A stretch of 64,000 bases of DNA, taken from the NCBI GenBank assembly GCA_963920575.1, contig OY986967.1, positions 17,774,094-17,838,093 on the forward strand, read 5' to 3'. Both the position numbers and the translations under genes were made by a program. The notes beneath the pieces were generated by a model. It ran no database searches. It was given only the letters and a program-made list of their open reading frames with translations, and had not been told where the DNA came from. Origin of the DNA: Narthecium ossifragum (taxonomy: Eukaryota; Streptophyta; Magnoliopsida; Dioscoreales; Nartheciaceae). Positions 1 to 10,440 of this stretch are shown here, in pieces (positions within the stretch are counted from its first letter, which is position 1; the number at the start of each line of letters is the position of its first letter).

Positions 1-1210
1 TACAGTGTGTTGATGACATGTTAGCAATTGACCGATTCATCGAACACTTCTGAGTTTGGCCTTTGCGTCAAGTACACCAGCTGAGGTTTCGGGATTGCAA
101 CGTCCCGAAAACAGCTTTTCGTAGGATATACAGATTGTATGAGTTCATAGTGATGCCGTTTGTTTTTACGAACGCACTAGTCGCTATCTTAAATTTGATG
201 TAGAGGATCTTTAGGCCGTACCCTGATTTGTTTGCAGTAGTATTCATCGACCACATCATATCTACTCACGCTTTGGGGAGGAGCATGAGCCACATTTCGA
301 GTTCGCATCGCAGTTGTCGAGGGAGCATTGGCATTATTTGGCTTCCAATGCAAAGTTTTGGCCTTCAGAGGCACGTTTCGGCGGTCGGATTGTGTCAGCG
401 GCATGCAGATTAGTTAATCCAGCCGAGCTCGAGGCATATATGCGACAGCAGAGGTCGAAAAAGATATTCAAGATTCAGTAAAGGCATCTCCCAGATCACG
501 GGACCGTTGACCAGAGTGACTAGAAGGTCGGATCTCCTTGTTTTAAAGTCACGACGTCAGTGCATTTAAGGGTGATAGCTACCAGTTGTTGCTGGAGAGG
601 TTAGAGCAGCCTTAGTGGATTTATTGTCTCATGGGAGACCGAAAGTCAGTTGGGCCGAGTTTCGAGGATCAGGTTCCATATGACTTCCTCTTTGCTGATT
701 GTAGCATCTCTGCTCCTTTAGTCAGGTTGATAGAGACCCAGGGCAGGTATCAGAGGCTCGTGGAGATCCGTGTTGTGGTTGGCACTGAGCACATGATTGA
801 GGGCTGGACAGTGCCAGCAGATTGCGGGTTATGCTTCGATGGCAGTGTTGCAATACTGGTGATACGGGATAATGAGATATGTCCCGGAGTTTGTTTCCAA
901 ATGCCTCACCTATTAGAAGGTGAAGGCAGAGCATAAACGGACTCTATAATTGTAGTAGCCGCTCCCAGTGTGTTGGGCCAAGGTTGGAGAGGCTTCTCTT
1001 ACCGGTTCAGATATCATCAGACAATCCTCAGAGAAATTAGCACAGATCACACAGAGACTCTTGACGACGCTATCCAAATGAGAGAGCTACGCAGGTTGGA
1101 GGCAATGACCTTCGGAGTTCTCAGTTGATGACAGAGTGCTCCTGAAGGTTCCTCTACGTAGAGGATCGATCAGAGTTGGCAAAGAGCAGAGACCGGATGA
1201 GGTGGAGGTT
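1..1210 (+). pseudogene. Decayed Ty3/gypsy pol fragment (RT, integrase ends)
   Basis: Plus-strand fragments of a Ty3/gypsy polyprotein, read across several frames. RT is visible at about 74-410. It includes a YEFIVMPF-type stretch at 138-176 and FAVVFIDHII at 229-260, where the second Asp of the usual DD pair is His. The residues EHWHYLASNAKFW follow the catalytic block, as expected for gypsy RT. An integrase zinc-finger tail (VSKCL, then KAEH) lies near 885-940. An integrase C-terminal stretch (DRVLLKV, then RRGSIRVGK) lies near 1125-1190. The RNase H and the integrase DDE core are not recognisable, so large deletions have occurred. The fragment starts outside the window. Several stops and frameshifts make it non-functional. 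The match is by eye from family motifs. Confidence 0.75.
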
Positions 1211-2270
1211 GACGATGTGCCCTTTACTGCTTTGCGGTTAACCGGGAGAGTAATGTCTCCCGGGAATGTGTAGATAAATGGGTTAAAGGTGTGTCCTACT
1301 GTTTTGATTAACCTAGGTGAATGCTTAATTGTTGTATTGCTAAACTGTTATCTATTGGATAACAGTAGAACCTTAGCCTGTTGTGTGCCGGCGTTGCGCC
1401 AAGGGCTATTATATAGCGACACCTAGGCTAAATGCTTGTATGTGTGCATGCGTTGTATGCATTAGAGGCATTCAAGGTTAGATGTGGGCGATGGATTGAT
1501 CGCCGATCCGAGGGCTCGTGCAGCTCGGATCTAGCCGTTGGACTGAGGCTAGATAGCAAGGTATAGGGCATGAATTGCTGTGTTAATCTCTATATTATCG
1601 ACGTCGGTATTAGTTTGCAATAATTATATTATTTTCTGACGTTTAAGGGTCGTGTCACTTCTCTAATATCAAGTGATAAGGATGGTTGTCTATGTCCCTG
1701 ATGTGTGTCCTCAGGCAGTGGTTTCTTCCTGGCTAAGAGTGTTTCCACTTCAGTTCTGATTTCTATTTCTCCCAGCGTGATGGTGCCAGTCGTAGCGAGG
1801 TCGGTTGAGAGAGGTGGGATCCCTTGGGAATCGATGGGGTTATGGGGCCCTTTAATATCTTTTAGACTTAGGCTGAGAACTGGCACTGTTGTTATTTTTC
1901 TCCTTTTCAGTGTGATGTAGAGTAGAACCCTACTGAGCTTATCTCTCACTCCTACCCTGGCTGCGTTTTACAGGTGCAGGCACCAGTTCTTCTTTTGTAG
2001 CACCAACTAGACTGACTCTTGGTGGCGCGTTGACCTCTTGAGGTGTTTGAGGAGTTGGAGTTCAATTCATCCTGATAGATTACATAAGTATAATTTCTCT
2101 CTTTGAGGATTTTTGATATCTTTGTATAAATGTTTATCTGAGGAACAATTTGTATTAGTAAATATTGTATTACTTCTTGATGTATAAATTGATGGTGTGT
2201 ATCATCAATATATTGTTAGAACTTACAATACTGACCCCGGATAAATTTTTTTAAATTAGATGTGATATAT
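1211..2270 (+). repeat. Partial LTR of the long-LTR gypsy family
   Basis: This segment aligns by eye with the R/U5-side halves of the other long LTRs (23880-24560, 31690-32400, 32720-33500, 39000-39790). Shared landmarks are a GGTTAACCGGGAG...CTCCCGGGAATG block, GATGGATTGATCGCCGATCCGAGG, and near the end CTGAGCTTATCTCTCACTCC then CTGCGTTTTACAGGTGCAGGC. It follows the integrase tail with no room for the first half of an LTR, so the U3 side and the end of pol were deleted together. The 3' end is lost around 2250-2270, where copia-derived sequence begins. Confidence 0.65.
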
Positions 2271-2271
2271 A

Positions 2272-3248
2272 TTATATAATTGTGCCACAGATAAACTGAA
2301 CAGGTTTACGTCTCTCACACCCCGGTCCAGATGGGTTTTCTGCATCGAGCTGTGAGAGCATCATTATTACTCCTAGGATCTTGAACTTCCTTATTTCTCC
2401 AGTGACTCCCACAAGTGCCGAGATGTGTTGTGCCAATACCCTCCCGTAAACTGTGCCAGGGAAGGAGGCAAAGTTTGGGTCGAAAATAATTAAGAGCGGC
2501 CTTCGACATAGGTTTAGTGAATTGGTCTGCAACCTGATCATCAATAGAGATATGTTCAGTGATAAGTAGTCCAAGAGCAACTCATTCGCGCACAAATTGG
2601 TAATCTAGTTTGTTGTGCTTACTCCGACCATGAAACACAGGATTAACTGTCATATGAAGAGCACTAAGATTGTCGCAGTAGAGTGACGGAGGAGATGTCA
2701 ACGGAGAACAAAGATCTTCGAGAATGAAGGTCATCCATGTAAATTCAGCAGCAGTGTTAGCCATGACTTGATACTCAGCTTGAGTACTGGATCGCGAGAT
2801 CATATGTTGTTTCTTAGCAAACTATGAGATGAGATTGTCGCCAAAGAATGTGCAGTCCAATAGGGTCGTAGGACATCCAGTCCAATCTGCATAAGAAAAA
2901 GCATGTAAATTAAGTGGAGTGTTGGAAGTAAAATGCAGTCCCATGCCAATCGTTCCTTGGACATTTCGGAGGATACGATGAACCATTTTTAGATGCAATG
3001 TGGTAGGGGTATGCTTGAATTGAGAGACATAGTTAACAATAAATAAAAGAACCGGCGATGTGAGTGTGAGATACTGTAGAGCACTAACAAGACTCCGGAT
3101 GTAACTTGGATCATTCAAACGAGAGTCAGTCACAGAGATGGTTCTTTTGGGTTCAAGTAGAGTACTCGTGGGCTTACAATCCACCATGCTAGACCGCTCG
3201 AGAATGGTCAAGCCATAGTTTGATTGAGATAGGTGAAGACCATCAGTT
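2272..3248 (-). pseudogene. Ty1/copia RT C-terminus and RNase H remnant
   Basis: Minus-strand copia polyprotein remnant in at least three frames. The RT end reads DGLHLSQSNYG (near 3215-3245) followed by the connection region with SALQYLTLTSP. RNase H begins with SRSSTQAEYQVMA (2770-2800) and continues with SLYCDNLSALHM and the HNKLDYQFVRE block, all hallmark copia motifs. A further frame carries VADQFTKP and SKAALNYFRPKL at 2440-2510, the usual RNase H tail. Frameshifts lie near 2580 and 2815. The 5' part of RT is missing because a TRIM is inserted at 3249 and another LTR begins at 3950. Not functional. Confidence 0.85.
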
Positions 3249-3541
3249 TGTTGGCCAGATGGGCTGCAGGCCCAGGAGGCAACTCCGTTTGATTCACCCC
3301 TGTTGCTGGGTTGGAGGCTCAGGATAAGATGTGGGCTCCTGGCCATCCTACCTGTGGCGCCCAAGTGGTGCATCCCCTCATGTCCATCCGCCAATTAGTG
3401 TTTGGCTCTGTGCTGCTATGTGATGTTGGCGGTCGATCTATGGGGGTCGATCGCGGCTCTATGGTAAAGCTAATATGGGCACCCCTATTATCACTCCAGA
3501 GTTTTGGTACGAGTGGTTATCTCACGGATCTTGAACTGACA
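3249..3541 (+). repeat. 5' LTR of the TRIM
   Basis: Starts TG and ends CA like a canonical LTR. It contains GGCGGTCGATCTATGGGGGTCGATCGC near 3430-3456, a small TCGA pair of the kind found in other LTRs here. Confidence 0.85.
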
Positions 3542-3599
3542 CGTGGTGTCAGAGCGAGGTGGTAGGTTCGAATCCCAGAGTAGCTGCTGGGGGGGGGAT
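3542..3599 (+). other. TRIM internal region: PBS and PPT
   Basis: The PBS-like TGGTGTCAGAGC is at 3544-3555. A further tRNA-like GGTTCGAATCCC lies at 3565-3576. The polypurine tract is a nine-G run ending next to the second LTR. No ORF. Confidence 0.8.
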
Positions 3600-3881
3600 T
3601 GTTGGCCAGATAGGCTGCAGGACCAGGTAGCAACTCCCTTTGATTCATCGATGTTCCTGGGTTGGAGGACCAGGGCAGGGCGTGGGCTCCTGGCCATCCC
3701 ACCTGCAGCGTAGCCCCTCATGTCGTCCCGCCGCTTAGTGTGGGGCTCTGTGCTGCTATCTGGTGCTGGCGGTCGATATACGAGGGTCGACCGCGGCTCT
3801 ATGGTAAAGTTAATATGGACGCCATTACTATCACTTCGGAGTTTTGTTACAAGTGGTTAGCTCATGGATCATGAACTGACA
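3600..3881 (+). repeat. 3' LTR of the TRIM
   Basis: Second copy of the terminal repeat, with small indels against the first (for example the GTGCATCCCC segment is shortened). It ends GAACTGACA. The 68 bp after it (3882-3949) are AT-rich and unassigned. Confidence 0.85.
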
Positions 3882-3949
3882 TGACATTAGATTTCACTTT
3901 AGAACACATTTCATGTGATAAATGGATGTATAAATTAAGCGGGAGCTTT

Positions 3950-5135
3950 TGTGAGGACCCGTTCCTCTAACCTGGCTCGACCGCGTAGGTCGGGGGCCGT
4001 ACCCAGTTGGCCTATTTCCGCGTCGAGCATGACTTGTTTGATCACATTGTTGATTCTGAACCCTAAGGGTAATTTGGTAAATTACACCTTGGCGGTTGAT
4101 TTCACACCCTCGTAGTGCACATACTGCATTGGCTTGATGTATGTGATCAATTAGATCCTTATAGGCGCTCTCGATCAGGAAAGAATGAAACGGACGATCG
4201 ATCGGCACTGTAGCAGGGCAGTTTGCACTGTAGCAGGTCGGTCACTGAATCCCTTAAATACCCCCTTACCTCCTCCTTCTCTTTCTTTTACTTCCCCTGC
4301 CTCCCGCGTTCTTTCTTCTCTTTCCTCCTTCATGTCGCAAGTTTAACCTTGAGATGGAGAGAGCTCTGGCGTTCTCCGGCAAGCTTGGAGGCAAGGAGGA
4401 GGAGGAAGACATCTTCAGCTAGTTTGACGACGGATTAGCGTAGTAAGGTAGGGTTCTTGCGTTTAGCTTGAGTTTAGCTTGCGTTAAGCTAAATCTGTCG
4501 ATTAGGTTGTTTGTTATTTGTTTTCTTCTTGCTATATAACACTTTTAGGGTTGTTTGATCACTAATCTAAGTTTCATTGGGTTTATTCGGATTTAATCTT
4601 GATTTGAGCATCTTTTCCTCATTTAATTTTTGGATTTTCAGTTCTTCAGTGAGACTTCTTGTTCAAGCCCAAATCGGAGCACTGTACATGCATAATCTCG
4701 GGAAACCTTTTGTCTTCTTCCAAACCAAGTTGATTTCATATTTTTATGATTTTTCTATGAATTTTGGTGAATTCTTATACCAACCTGTGTCAGAACAGAG
4801 GTTCCCAGATTTCTGTCTTACCCAGGCTCCACGATCGACCGTCTTATATACTGTGGGCCTCAGACTCCCCCGATTGCCTCTCGAGGTTGATGAACGAATC
4901 GACAAACATTCCCAGCTTTTGTTTACCCAGGCTTCACGGTCGACCGTCACATCGACCGTGAGCCTCTATTGCGCCTTTGGTTCCTTAGGGTCGATGCTCT
5001 GATCGACCACCATCTTTTGACTCACCTCATATATAAGAACCCTTTCTCTCGTTACGGAGGCCGATCATGTTCCTTCGATGGAGAGAGAGAGAGAGATAGG
5101 CAACGGCGGACCGATCGGGACCGATCGGGAGAGGG
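3950..5135 (+). repeat. Long gypsy-type LTR, 5' portion, cut by assembly gap
   Basis: Begins TGTGAGGACCCGTTCCTCTA, the same start as the LTRs at 29447 and 30563. Collinear landmarks with 29447-30500 follow: GGTAATTTGGTAAATTACACC, a degenerate TATA (TTAAATA near 4255) before a pyrimidine-rich leader, AGAGAGCTCTGGCG...CTTGGAGGCAAGGAGGAGG at 4360-4410, and a leader with GTCAGAACAGAGGTTCCC. A TCGA palindrome array occupies 4828-5010 and is followed at 5030 by TATATAAG. A GA-rich run leads into the gap. The 3' half is not continuous with it, so this may be a truncated LTR or two merged ones. Confidence 0.7.
4828..5010. repeat. TCGA palindrome array (GGTCGACC type)
   Basis: Clustered CGATCGACCGTC, CGGTCGACCGTC, CATCGACCGTG and GATCGACCACC units. 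The last unit lies about 22 bp upstream of TATATAAG at 5030. Confidence 0.7.
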
Positions 5136-5335
5136 NNNNNNNNNNNNNNNNNNNNNNNNNNNNNNNNNNNNNNNNNNNNNNNNNNNNNNNNNNNNNNNNN
5201 NNNNNNNNNNNNNNNNNNNNNNNNNNNNNNNNNNNNNNNNNNNNNNNNNNNNNNNNNNNNNNNNNNNNNNNNNNNNNNNNNNNNNNNNNNNNNNNNNNNN
5301 NNNNNNNNNNNNNNNNNNNNNNNNNNNNNNNNNNN
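5136..5335. other. Assembly gap (200 N)
   Basis: Exactly 200 consecutive N, a placeholder size rather than a measured gap. Open frames across it are artefacts. Confidence 0.99.
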
Positions 5336-6028
5336 CCCCCATCATCTAATCTACCTTCCGTCAAAGTTTGAATCGATTCCATCGCCGTTTGATAGATCAA
5401 ATCCATGTAATTGGGTTTTCATCGGTTTTGTCTATTTTTATGCAATTTGTCTGAAATCTGAGGATTTGATCATTTAAAGTTGGATTGCTTGGTTTTATTA
5501 GATTCCCCACACCTGATTGTATATCCCCTACAAGTTTCATTTTAATCCAACGAGTTTTGATAGTTCAAATCCAAGAAATTGGATTCACAGCACTATTCAT
5601 AAGTGCTGCCGACATGAAGAAGGATCGATCTTCTTGTTGCCAAGTAAGCCGCCGACTATGAAGGATCAATAATCGATCTTTTGTGAGTTAGTCCTCTGTC
5701 TATTCTAAAGGAGATTGATCTTCTGCTTATGAAGATCCATCTCATTTAATCAAGACATACCACCCACTTCGAGAATATCGACACTCCTAGATGGAAAGAT
5801 CGATATCTTCCGTTCCAGACAGAAGACGTCTTTGTAGAAGATCGACCCTTATGGGACATGAAAGTCGATCACTTGTTTTGATGGTGGTTGGCTACGAAGA
5901 GAAGATCGATCTTCACAGGGTATGAACATCGATCTCTTGATTACTGCTAACACTTTGTGATTCCGATTTTAATGATTTTGGTTTCCTTTTAACCCGGATT
6001 TCTCATGTGCCTTTCCCAGTGATGGGTG
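5336..6028 (+). repeat. Gypsy LTR, first half (continues at 23735)
   Basis: Leader-like AT-rich sequence followed by a GATCGATC array, then CCCAGTGATGGGT where a copia element is inserted. The matching second half resumes at 23735 with GGGTAGAGACTAGC. Joined, the two parts resemble the leader, array and R/U5 order of the LTR at 30563-32699. No ORF of note. Confidence 0.55.
5623..5935. repeat. GATCGATC-type palindrome array
   Basis: GATCGATC and one-mismatch variants occur in pairs. Start positions 5713/5734, 5776/5798, 5840/5863 and 5904/5927 give spacings of 21, 22, 23 and 23 bp. Confidence 0.8.
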
Positions 6029-6520
6029 TGAAGTTCTAAGAGGGGGGGGGGGTTGATCTTAAGCCTTATATAATAAAATCAATTATGGAAATCTGAATAG
6101 CAGGAGTCTAATTAAATCAAATGCTTGCAAATGATAAGAGCAGAAAATATATATTAAAGCAAGGATATGAGATGAGAGTTAGAGAGATTGCACCAGAAAT
6201 TTTATAGTGGTTCGGCCAACCTTGCCTATGTCCACTTCACTCAAGGGCCTCCTTGAGGTTCCACTACTTTCAAGAACTCTTACAAGTTGTCCACCAAGCT
6301 TCCGGGTGCTTGGCAACCTATCCACCAAGCTTACGGGTGCTTGACAACCTTACAATCCCTCCAAACTCTCTTTTGGATATTTCTCTCAAAATCTACTTCA
6401 CACTTGAAGTAGTTTTACATAGGTATAGCTCACTAATAAAGAGATAAAAACTTGCTAGAATATTATTGCAATGATCCGTTAGCTCCCCCTAAGCTCCAAC
6501 CATGTTTGCTGCAACTTCTC

Positions 6521-6528
6521 TTTTTATA
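6521..6528 (-). promoter_or_regulatory. TATA box of copia LTR
   Basis: TATAAAAA on the minus strand, in the context AGCTATAAAAAGAGAAG. A matching box lies at about 23236-23243 in the other LTR. The palindrome array begins roughly 80 bp upstream. Confidence 0.7.
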
Positions 6529-6609
6529 GCTGAGCTCCAAAGCCCTCCAAATAGCCTCCCAACATCTATTTTCTGCTTCTGCAACGGCTCTTTAACGGCT
6601 CTTTTCCAA

Positions 6610-6930
6610 ACTGGCGGTCAACCGTCGCATCGTCCATGACATCGTCCGCCAGGTTCTTCTTGAGCCATGGTCGATCCACGCATCGTCCATCAAGCTTCAC
6701 AGTTGACCGTCGCATCGACTGTGACATCGTTCGTCAAGTTCTGTTCTAAAAACCGCTTCTCAGGGTCGATACCTCATTCGACCATCGCACCTCCAAGACA
6801 TGGTCACATAGCCCATGGTCGATCGGTCCATCAACCGTCGCCTATTTTTCCATGAACTGCTTCCATGGTCGATCCTTGCATCAACCGCCATACCCCACGG
6901 TCGATCCATGCATCGTCCGTTGCATCAACC
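6610..6930. repeat. GGTCGACC-type array in copia U3
   Basis: Repeated CGGTCAACCGTCGCATCGTCC, CGGTCGATCC and CATCGTCCGTTGCATC units with TCG cores about 12 and 24 bp apart. It is somewhat more decayed than the sister copy at 23331-23605. Confidence 0.75.
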
Positions 6931-7052
6931 GTCAGTATAAAAACACATTAAATATGATTTTAATGCTTTCCAAATTAAGGGATATTAATATAAAACCAAT
7001 GTTTTATCATCAAACATATATTGACATCATCAAAACAATATTAGGACTAACA

Positions 7053-7749
7053 ATCTCCCCCTTTTTGATGATGGGAACCTTTTAGATTGTGATGATAAAA
7101 CTTTGAAAGCTCCCCCTTAATTTATGCATTCATTTATCTCATAAAATATGATTTAAAGTGAATTTCATTAATGCATGCAGGTCATATGTTACTAAAAGGT
7201 TATACCAAGTTTGATTATAGGTCAAAAGATATGACAGTGTAAAATATGACATATGTACCTCTTTGTATAGAAATGTGGGACATGATATTTGAGCATGAAT
7301 TCTATTTTCATGAAGTCTTCAGTAAATATAGATATAAAAATTCTTTGAATAAACAAAGGTTTCAAGTAGAATATATAAAGTTTCAAGAACTTTCAAAACA
7401 ACAAGATATCATCACAATATTTAAAGAATTAGTAGAAGGGGAAGAAGAATCCAGTTAAAATAGCAAAAACATTTCTTAAGTGAACCAATATAAAGTTTTA
7501 AAATCAACATTGAAGGTTTAAAATCTTCTCAAAACAAGATACCAAATGAAGATTTACAATCAAACGGTCATTTGTAAAAAATAACCAATTCTTCACAAAA
7601 AGCCTTTCTTAAACCATTTTTAAACATGAAATAACTTAAAATAAAAATGAAATAAGAAGATATAATGGAGGAGACATATATCAAAAATTAAAGCAATCAT
7701 CCATTACCTTTAAAGCAAATTGTTATCCTCCTTTAAATACCTTGAGCCT
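7053..7749 (-). other. Copia internal non-coding region with PPT
   Basis: The PPT (AAAAAGGGGGAGAT on the minus strand) directly abuts the LTR at 7053-7066. The rest is AT-rich. This is where protease, integrase, RT and RNase H would lie in a full element, and none is visible. Confidence 0.75.
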
Positions 7750-8781
7750 TCACTTGTCAATTTTATTTTCTTTTTCTCCGAATGCGGTTAAATAAAGATT
7801 TGCAGTTTCTTCTTCTGCTTCTTCTTCTTCGGAGGTGGAGCTCAAGTCACTTTCTCCCTTGGCCTTCTTCTTCTTCTTTGAAGATTTCTTGAGCTTTGGA
7901 CAGTCGGACATGTAATGTCCGGGCTTCCTACACTTATAACAAGTAATTTTATTTAAGTAAGAAGAGAAGTTTCCTTTTTCACCTTTGGGGTTTTTCTTTC
8001 CTTGATTCTTGATGATTCGTTGGATTTTTCTTGTGATCTTTTGCGTCTCCTCATCATCATCTTCATCGCTTGAGTCAGATGAATCCTTGTATGTTGACTT
8101 GAAAGCAATGGTTTTCTTTTTCTTCCTTTCTCCATCATTGCTCCTCTCCATGTTCATCTCATATGTCATGAGAGAACCCATGAGCTCATCAAGGGACAAC
8201 TTGGTTAAATCTTTAGCTTCTTCGATTGCTGTCACCTTGGGATCCCACATCTTACGTAGACACCTAAGAATCTTTCTTACCATCTCATCATTAGTATAAC
8301 TTTTACCAAGAGAATCAAGAATATTTATAATGTCAGTAAAGCGAGTAAACATTTCATTTATATTCTCATCATCCTTCATAGAGAATAACTCATAATCATT
8401 AACAAGTATGCTAATCTTAGACTCCTTAACTCGGCGTGTTCCCTCATAGGTAACTTCAAGTTTTTCCCATATTTCCTTAGCCGTTTTACATGCTGAAATT
8501 CTATTAAATTCATCTGGGCTAAGGGCACAAAATAGAAAGTTTTTGGCCTTTGCATTGACTTGAAGTTTCCTAAAATCAGTAGGAGTATATTCACTCTTAG
8601 CTTTTGGAACTTCTTTTTCCTCAATGATTTTTAAAGGGATAGAATCTCCATCTTCTATTATCATCCATGCATCATAGTCCATGGATTGTATAAAAATTTC
8701 CATTTTAGTCTTCAAATAGGTATAGTTAGATCCATTAAAGTAGGATAGCCTATTGGTAGATTGTCCTTTTATGATTTCCAT
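7750..8781 (-). CDS. gag: Copia Gag (UBN2-type, one CCHC zinc knuckle)
   Basis: A 343-residue open frame starting MEIIKGQSTNRLSYFNGSNY just inside the 5' leader. This is the usual N-terminus of plant copia capsid proteins, with FNGSNYTYLKTKM corresponding to the conserved F-x-G-x-N-Y-x-x-W/L-K block. Residues 50-215 fit the UBN2 Gag family. A Ser/Asp/Glu-rich linker (about 225-250) precedes a zinc knuckle C281-x2-C284-x4-H289-x4-C294, then a Lys-rich and Glu-rich tail. Gag forms the virus-like particle and binds the element RNA. The frame is uninterrupted, which is unusual in this window. It stops soon after the knuckle, where full elements continue into the longer Gag-Pol, so it is a deletion derivative. 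It could still supply capsid. Confidence 0.88.
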   Translation of the reverse strand: MEIIKGQSTNRLSYFNGSNYTYLKTKMEIFIQSMDYDAWMIIEDGDSIPLKIIEEKEVPKAKSEYTPTDFRKLQVNAKAKNFLFCALSPDEFNRISACKTAKEIWEKLEVTYEGTRRVKESKISILVNDYELFSMKDDENINEMFTRFTDIINILDSLGKSYTNDEMVRKILRCLRKMWDPKVTAIEEAKDLTKLSLDELMGSLMTYEMNMERSNDGERKKKKTIAFKSTYKDSSDSSDEDDDEETQKITRKIQRIIKNQGKKNPKGEKGNFSSYLNKITCYKCRKPGHYMSDCPKLKKSSKKKKKAKGESDLSSTSEEEEAEEETANLYLTAFGEKENKIDK

Positions 8782-8824
8782 CTTGATTTAGGTTTCTCTA
8801 TGGGTTGTTACACCAGAAAAATAG

Positions 8825-8842
8825 AAACCTCGCTCTGATAGC
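8825..8842 (-). other. Primer binding site of copia element
   Basis: On the minus strand, GCTATCAGAGCGAGGTTTC follows the LTR end within a few bases. It matches the initiator-Met tRNA site TATCAGAGC. This fixes the 5' end of the element on the right-hand side. Confidence 0.8.
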
Positions 8843-8845
8843 AAT

Positions 8846-9133
8846 TGAAGTTTTAAGAGGGGGGGTTGATCTTAGGCCCTGTATAATAAAATCAATTAAG
8901 CAAATCTGAATAGGAGGAGTCTAATTAAATCATATGCTTGCAAATGATAAAAGCAGAAAATATATATTAAAGCAAGGATATGAGATGAGACTTAGAGAGA
9001 TCGCACCAGAAATTTTATAGTGGTTCGGCCAACCTTGCCTACGTCCACTTCACTCAAGGGCCTTCTTGAGGTTCCACTACTTGCAAGAACTCTTACAAGT
9101 TGTCCACCAAGCTTCCGGGTGCTTGGCAACCTA
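8846..9133 (-). repeat. 5' LTR of copia element, part 1 (LTR 3' end)
   Basis: The last 288 bp of the 5' LTR on the element strand. It is nearly identical to 6029-6316. Interrupted at ACCTA (9129-9133); the remainder resumes at 23030. Confidence 0.88.
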
Positions 9134-10083
9134 TGTAACGTCCCGGGCCGCGAAAGCCCAACCGGGCCGGGCGACGCGAATCGGAACCTACAAAACGCGA
9201 AAAAAGACGGCGAGGGTTCCCTCAAACCTATTGGTCTCCCTAACAATTCATCAAAAACCCCCAATTAAAAGATACAATAATTTAACAACATCGAACCACA
9301 GATTTAAAACCCAAAGTGTTTAATTTACATATCCTCGGAGAGGGGAAGATCCAAATACAACATTACTCCCGTAGGAGACTATCTAACATAGGGTAAAAGC
9401 AGTAAACGATCACCCCCTCTCAAAGTCCATCAGGCGCCGCCGCATCGCCGACCAATTGCCCGGTAGGGACCACAGAAGAAGAATTGACGCATGCACCTGC
9501 AAGACGCAGCCCGGGTAGGTGTGAGCACTAAGCTCAGTAGGGTTCTACACTACGACACACAGAAGGAAGAGGGAAACGCAAAGGTGTAGCCCTCAAGTAG
9601 AACCTGGGTTTATACAGGGGTCCCATAACCCCACCGCGTGTCCTTTAGGCCCAGGAGCAGCCATCAGTAGCAGGAAACAACACTGCTGACTCTCAACAGG
9701 ACACTGAACACTGTTTGGTGGCAAGAGACACCACTGAGTAGTCAACTCCTCTACTCAAGAGTTTTAAGAACACCGGACACCGGCTACACCTCAGATCCGA
9801 CTTGAGGCCGACACGACCTCTACAATCATCAAGCAATAAGTACACCAGTCATCTAGGTCTATCATCAAGTCGACTGGACACCACAATTGAAACCGGGTCC
9901 AAGCTACCCAAGCCTGGTCTTAGGGTTAAGTCCGAGCTTCCAGCCTCGGGAAGGCAACCCACAGATCACCCACGCCCTAACCAATGCAAGGAATGCACAA
10001 AACAACAATGCATGCTATGACATATACAAAGAAGAAGTAAACAATGCAACAGTATGACAAACATCATATAAGTCAACCGGATC
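9134..10083 (-). repeat. Solo LTR, R/U5 side
   Basis: Reverse complement of the region equivalent to 31745-32699. Shared landmarks include the tail with CGGTTCGCGTCGCCCGGCCC, the GGAACCCTCG block, and CAGGTGCATGCGTC near 9485-9505. The CACTA element follows ATC at 10081-10083. Confidence 0.85.
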
Positions 10084-10440
10084 CACTACAAAAAAATCAT
10101 CTTTCTGTGACAAGGTTTCAATGACAATGAGAAAACTTGTCACTAAACATATGTATTTAGTGACACTTTCATTTGTTGTCACACATAGCTGGTCGTCATC
10201 TAATAATCTGTGACAAGTGATTGGCGTTGTCACATATTAGTGACGATTTAGTGACAAATTCTATTTGTTGTCACTGACATTTGTCACTGTAAATGATATC
10301 AATTAGTTCGGAAAAACATATTTTTGTATTTGTAACAAGAATATATTAGATGTCACTAATATTTGTTAGTGACAATTGATTGTTGCCACTAAAGTTGTTT
10401 AGCGACAACATATGGTTGTCACTAATCGGTCATCGTCATT
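10084..10440 (+). repeat. CACTA 5' terminus and subterminal motif array
   Basis: TIR followed by about 15 copies of GTGACA/TGTCAC in both orientations (for example CTTGTCACTAAAC, TTAGTGACACTTTC, TAGTGACAATTG). In En/Spm such subterminal repeats bind the TNPA-type protein. Confidence 0.9.

Larger units (their letters stand above)
3249..3881 (+). mobile_element. TRIM/SMART-like miniature LTR retrotransposon
   Basis: Two direct repeats, 3249-3541 (293 bp) and 3600-3881 (282 bp), both begin TGTTGGCCAGAT and end GAACTGACA. They flank only 58 bp. That internal piece starts two bases after the first LTR with TGGTGTCAGAGC (3544-3555), one mismatch from the initiator-Met tRNA primer binding site TGGTATCAGAGC. 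It ends in a G-run polypurine tract abutting the second LTR. LTR, PBS, PPT, LTR with no coding capacity is the TRIM/SMART layout. The LTRs look about 80-85 percent identical by eye, so it is not recent. It sits in copia RT. The right flank is rearranged, so no target duplication could be confirmed. Confidence 0.85.
6029..7052 (-). repeat. 3' LTR of the copia element
   Basis: 1,024 bp. On the element strand it starts TGTTAGTCC and ends ACTTCA. It carries a minus-strand TATA at 6521-6528 and a TCGA array upstream of it (6610-6930). It is uninterrupted, so it shows the empty site GGCAACCTATCCACC that the solo LTR hit in the other LTR. Confidence 0.88.

Noticed and set aside
3544..3580. tRNA gene or tRNA-derived SINE (B-box-like GGTTCGAATCC)
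   Set aside because: No cloverleaf can be built, and the stretch lies two bases after an LTR where a primer binding site is expected. The flanking direct repeats explain it better as a TRIM.
4969..5406. Open frames across the N gap
   Set aside because: They are open only because the N bases translate as unknown residues.
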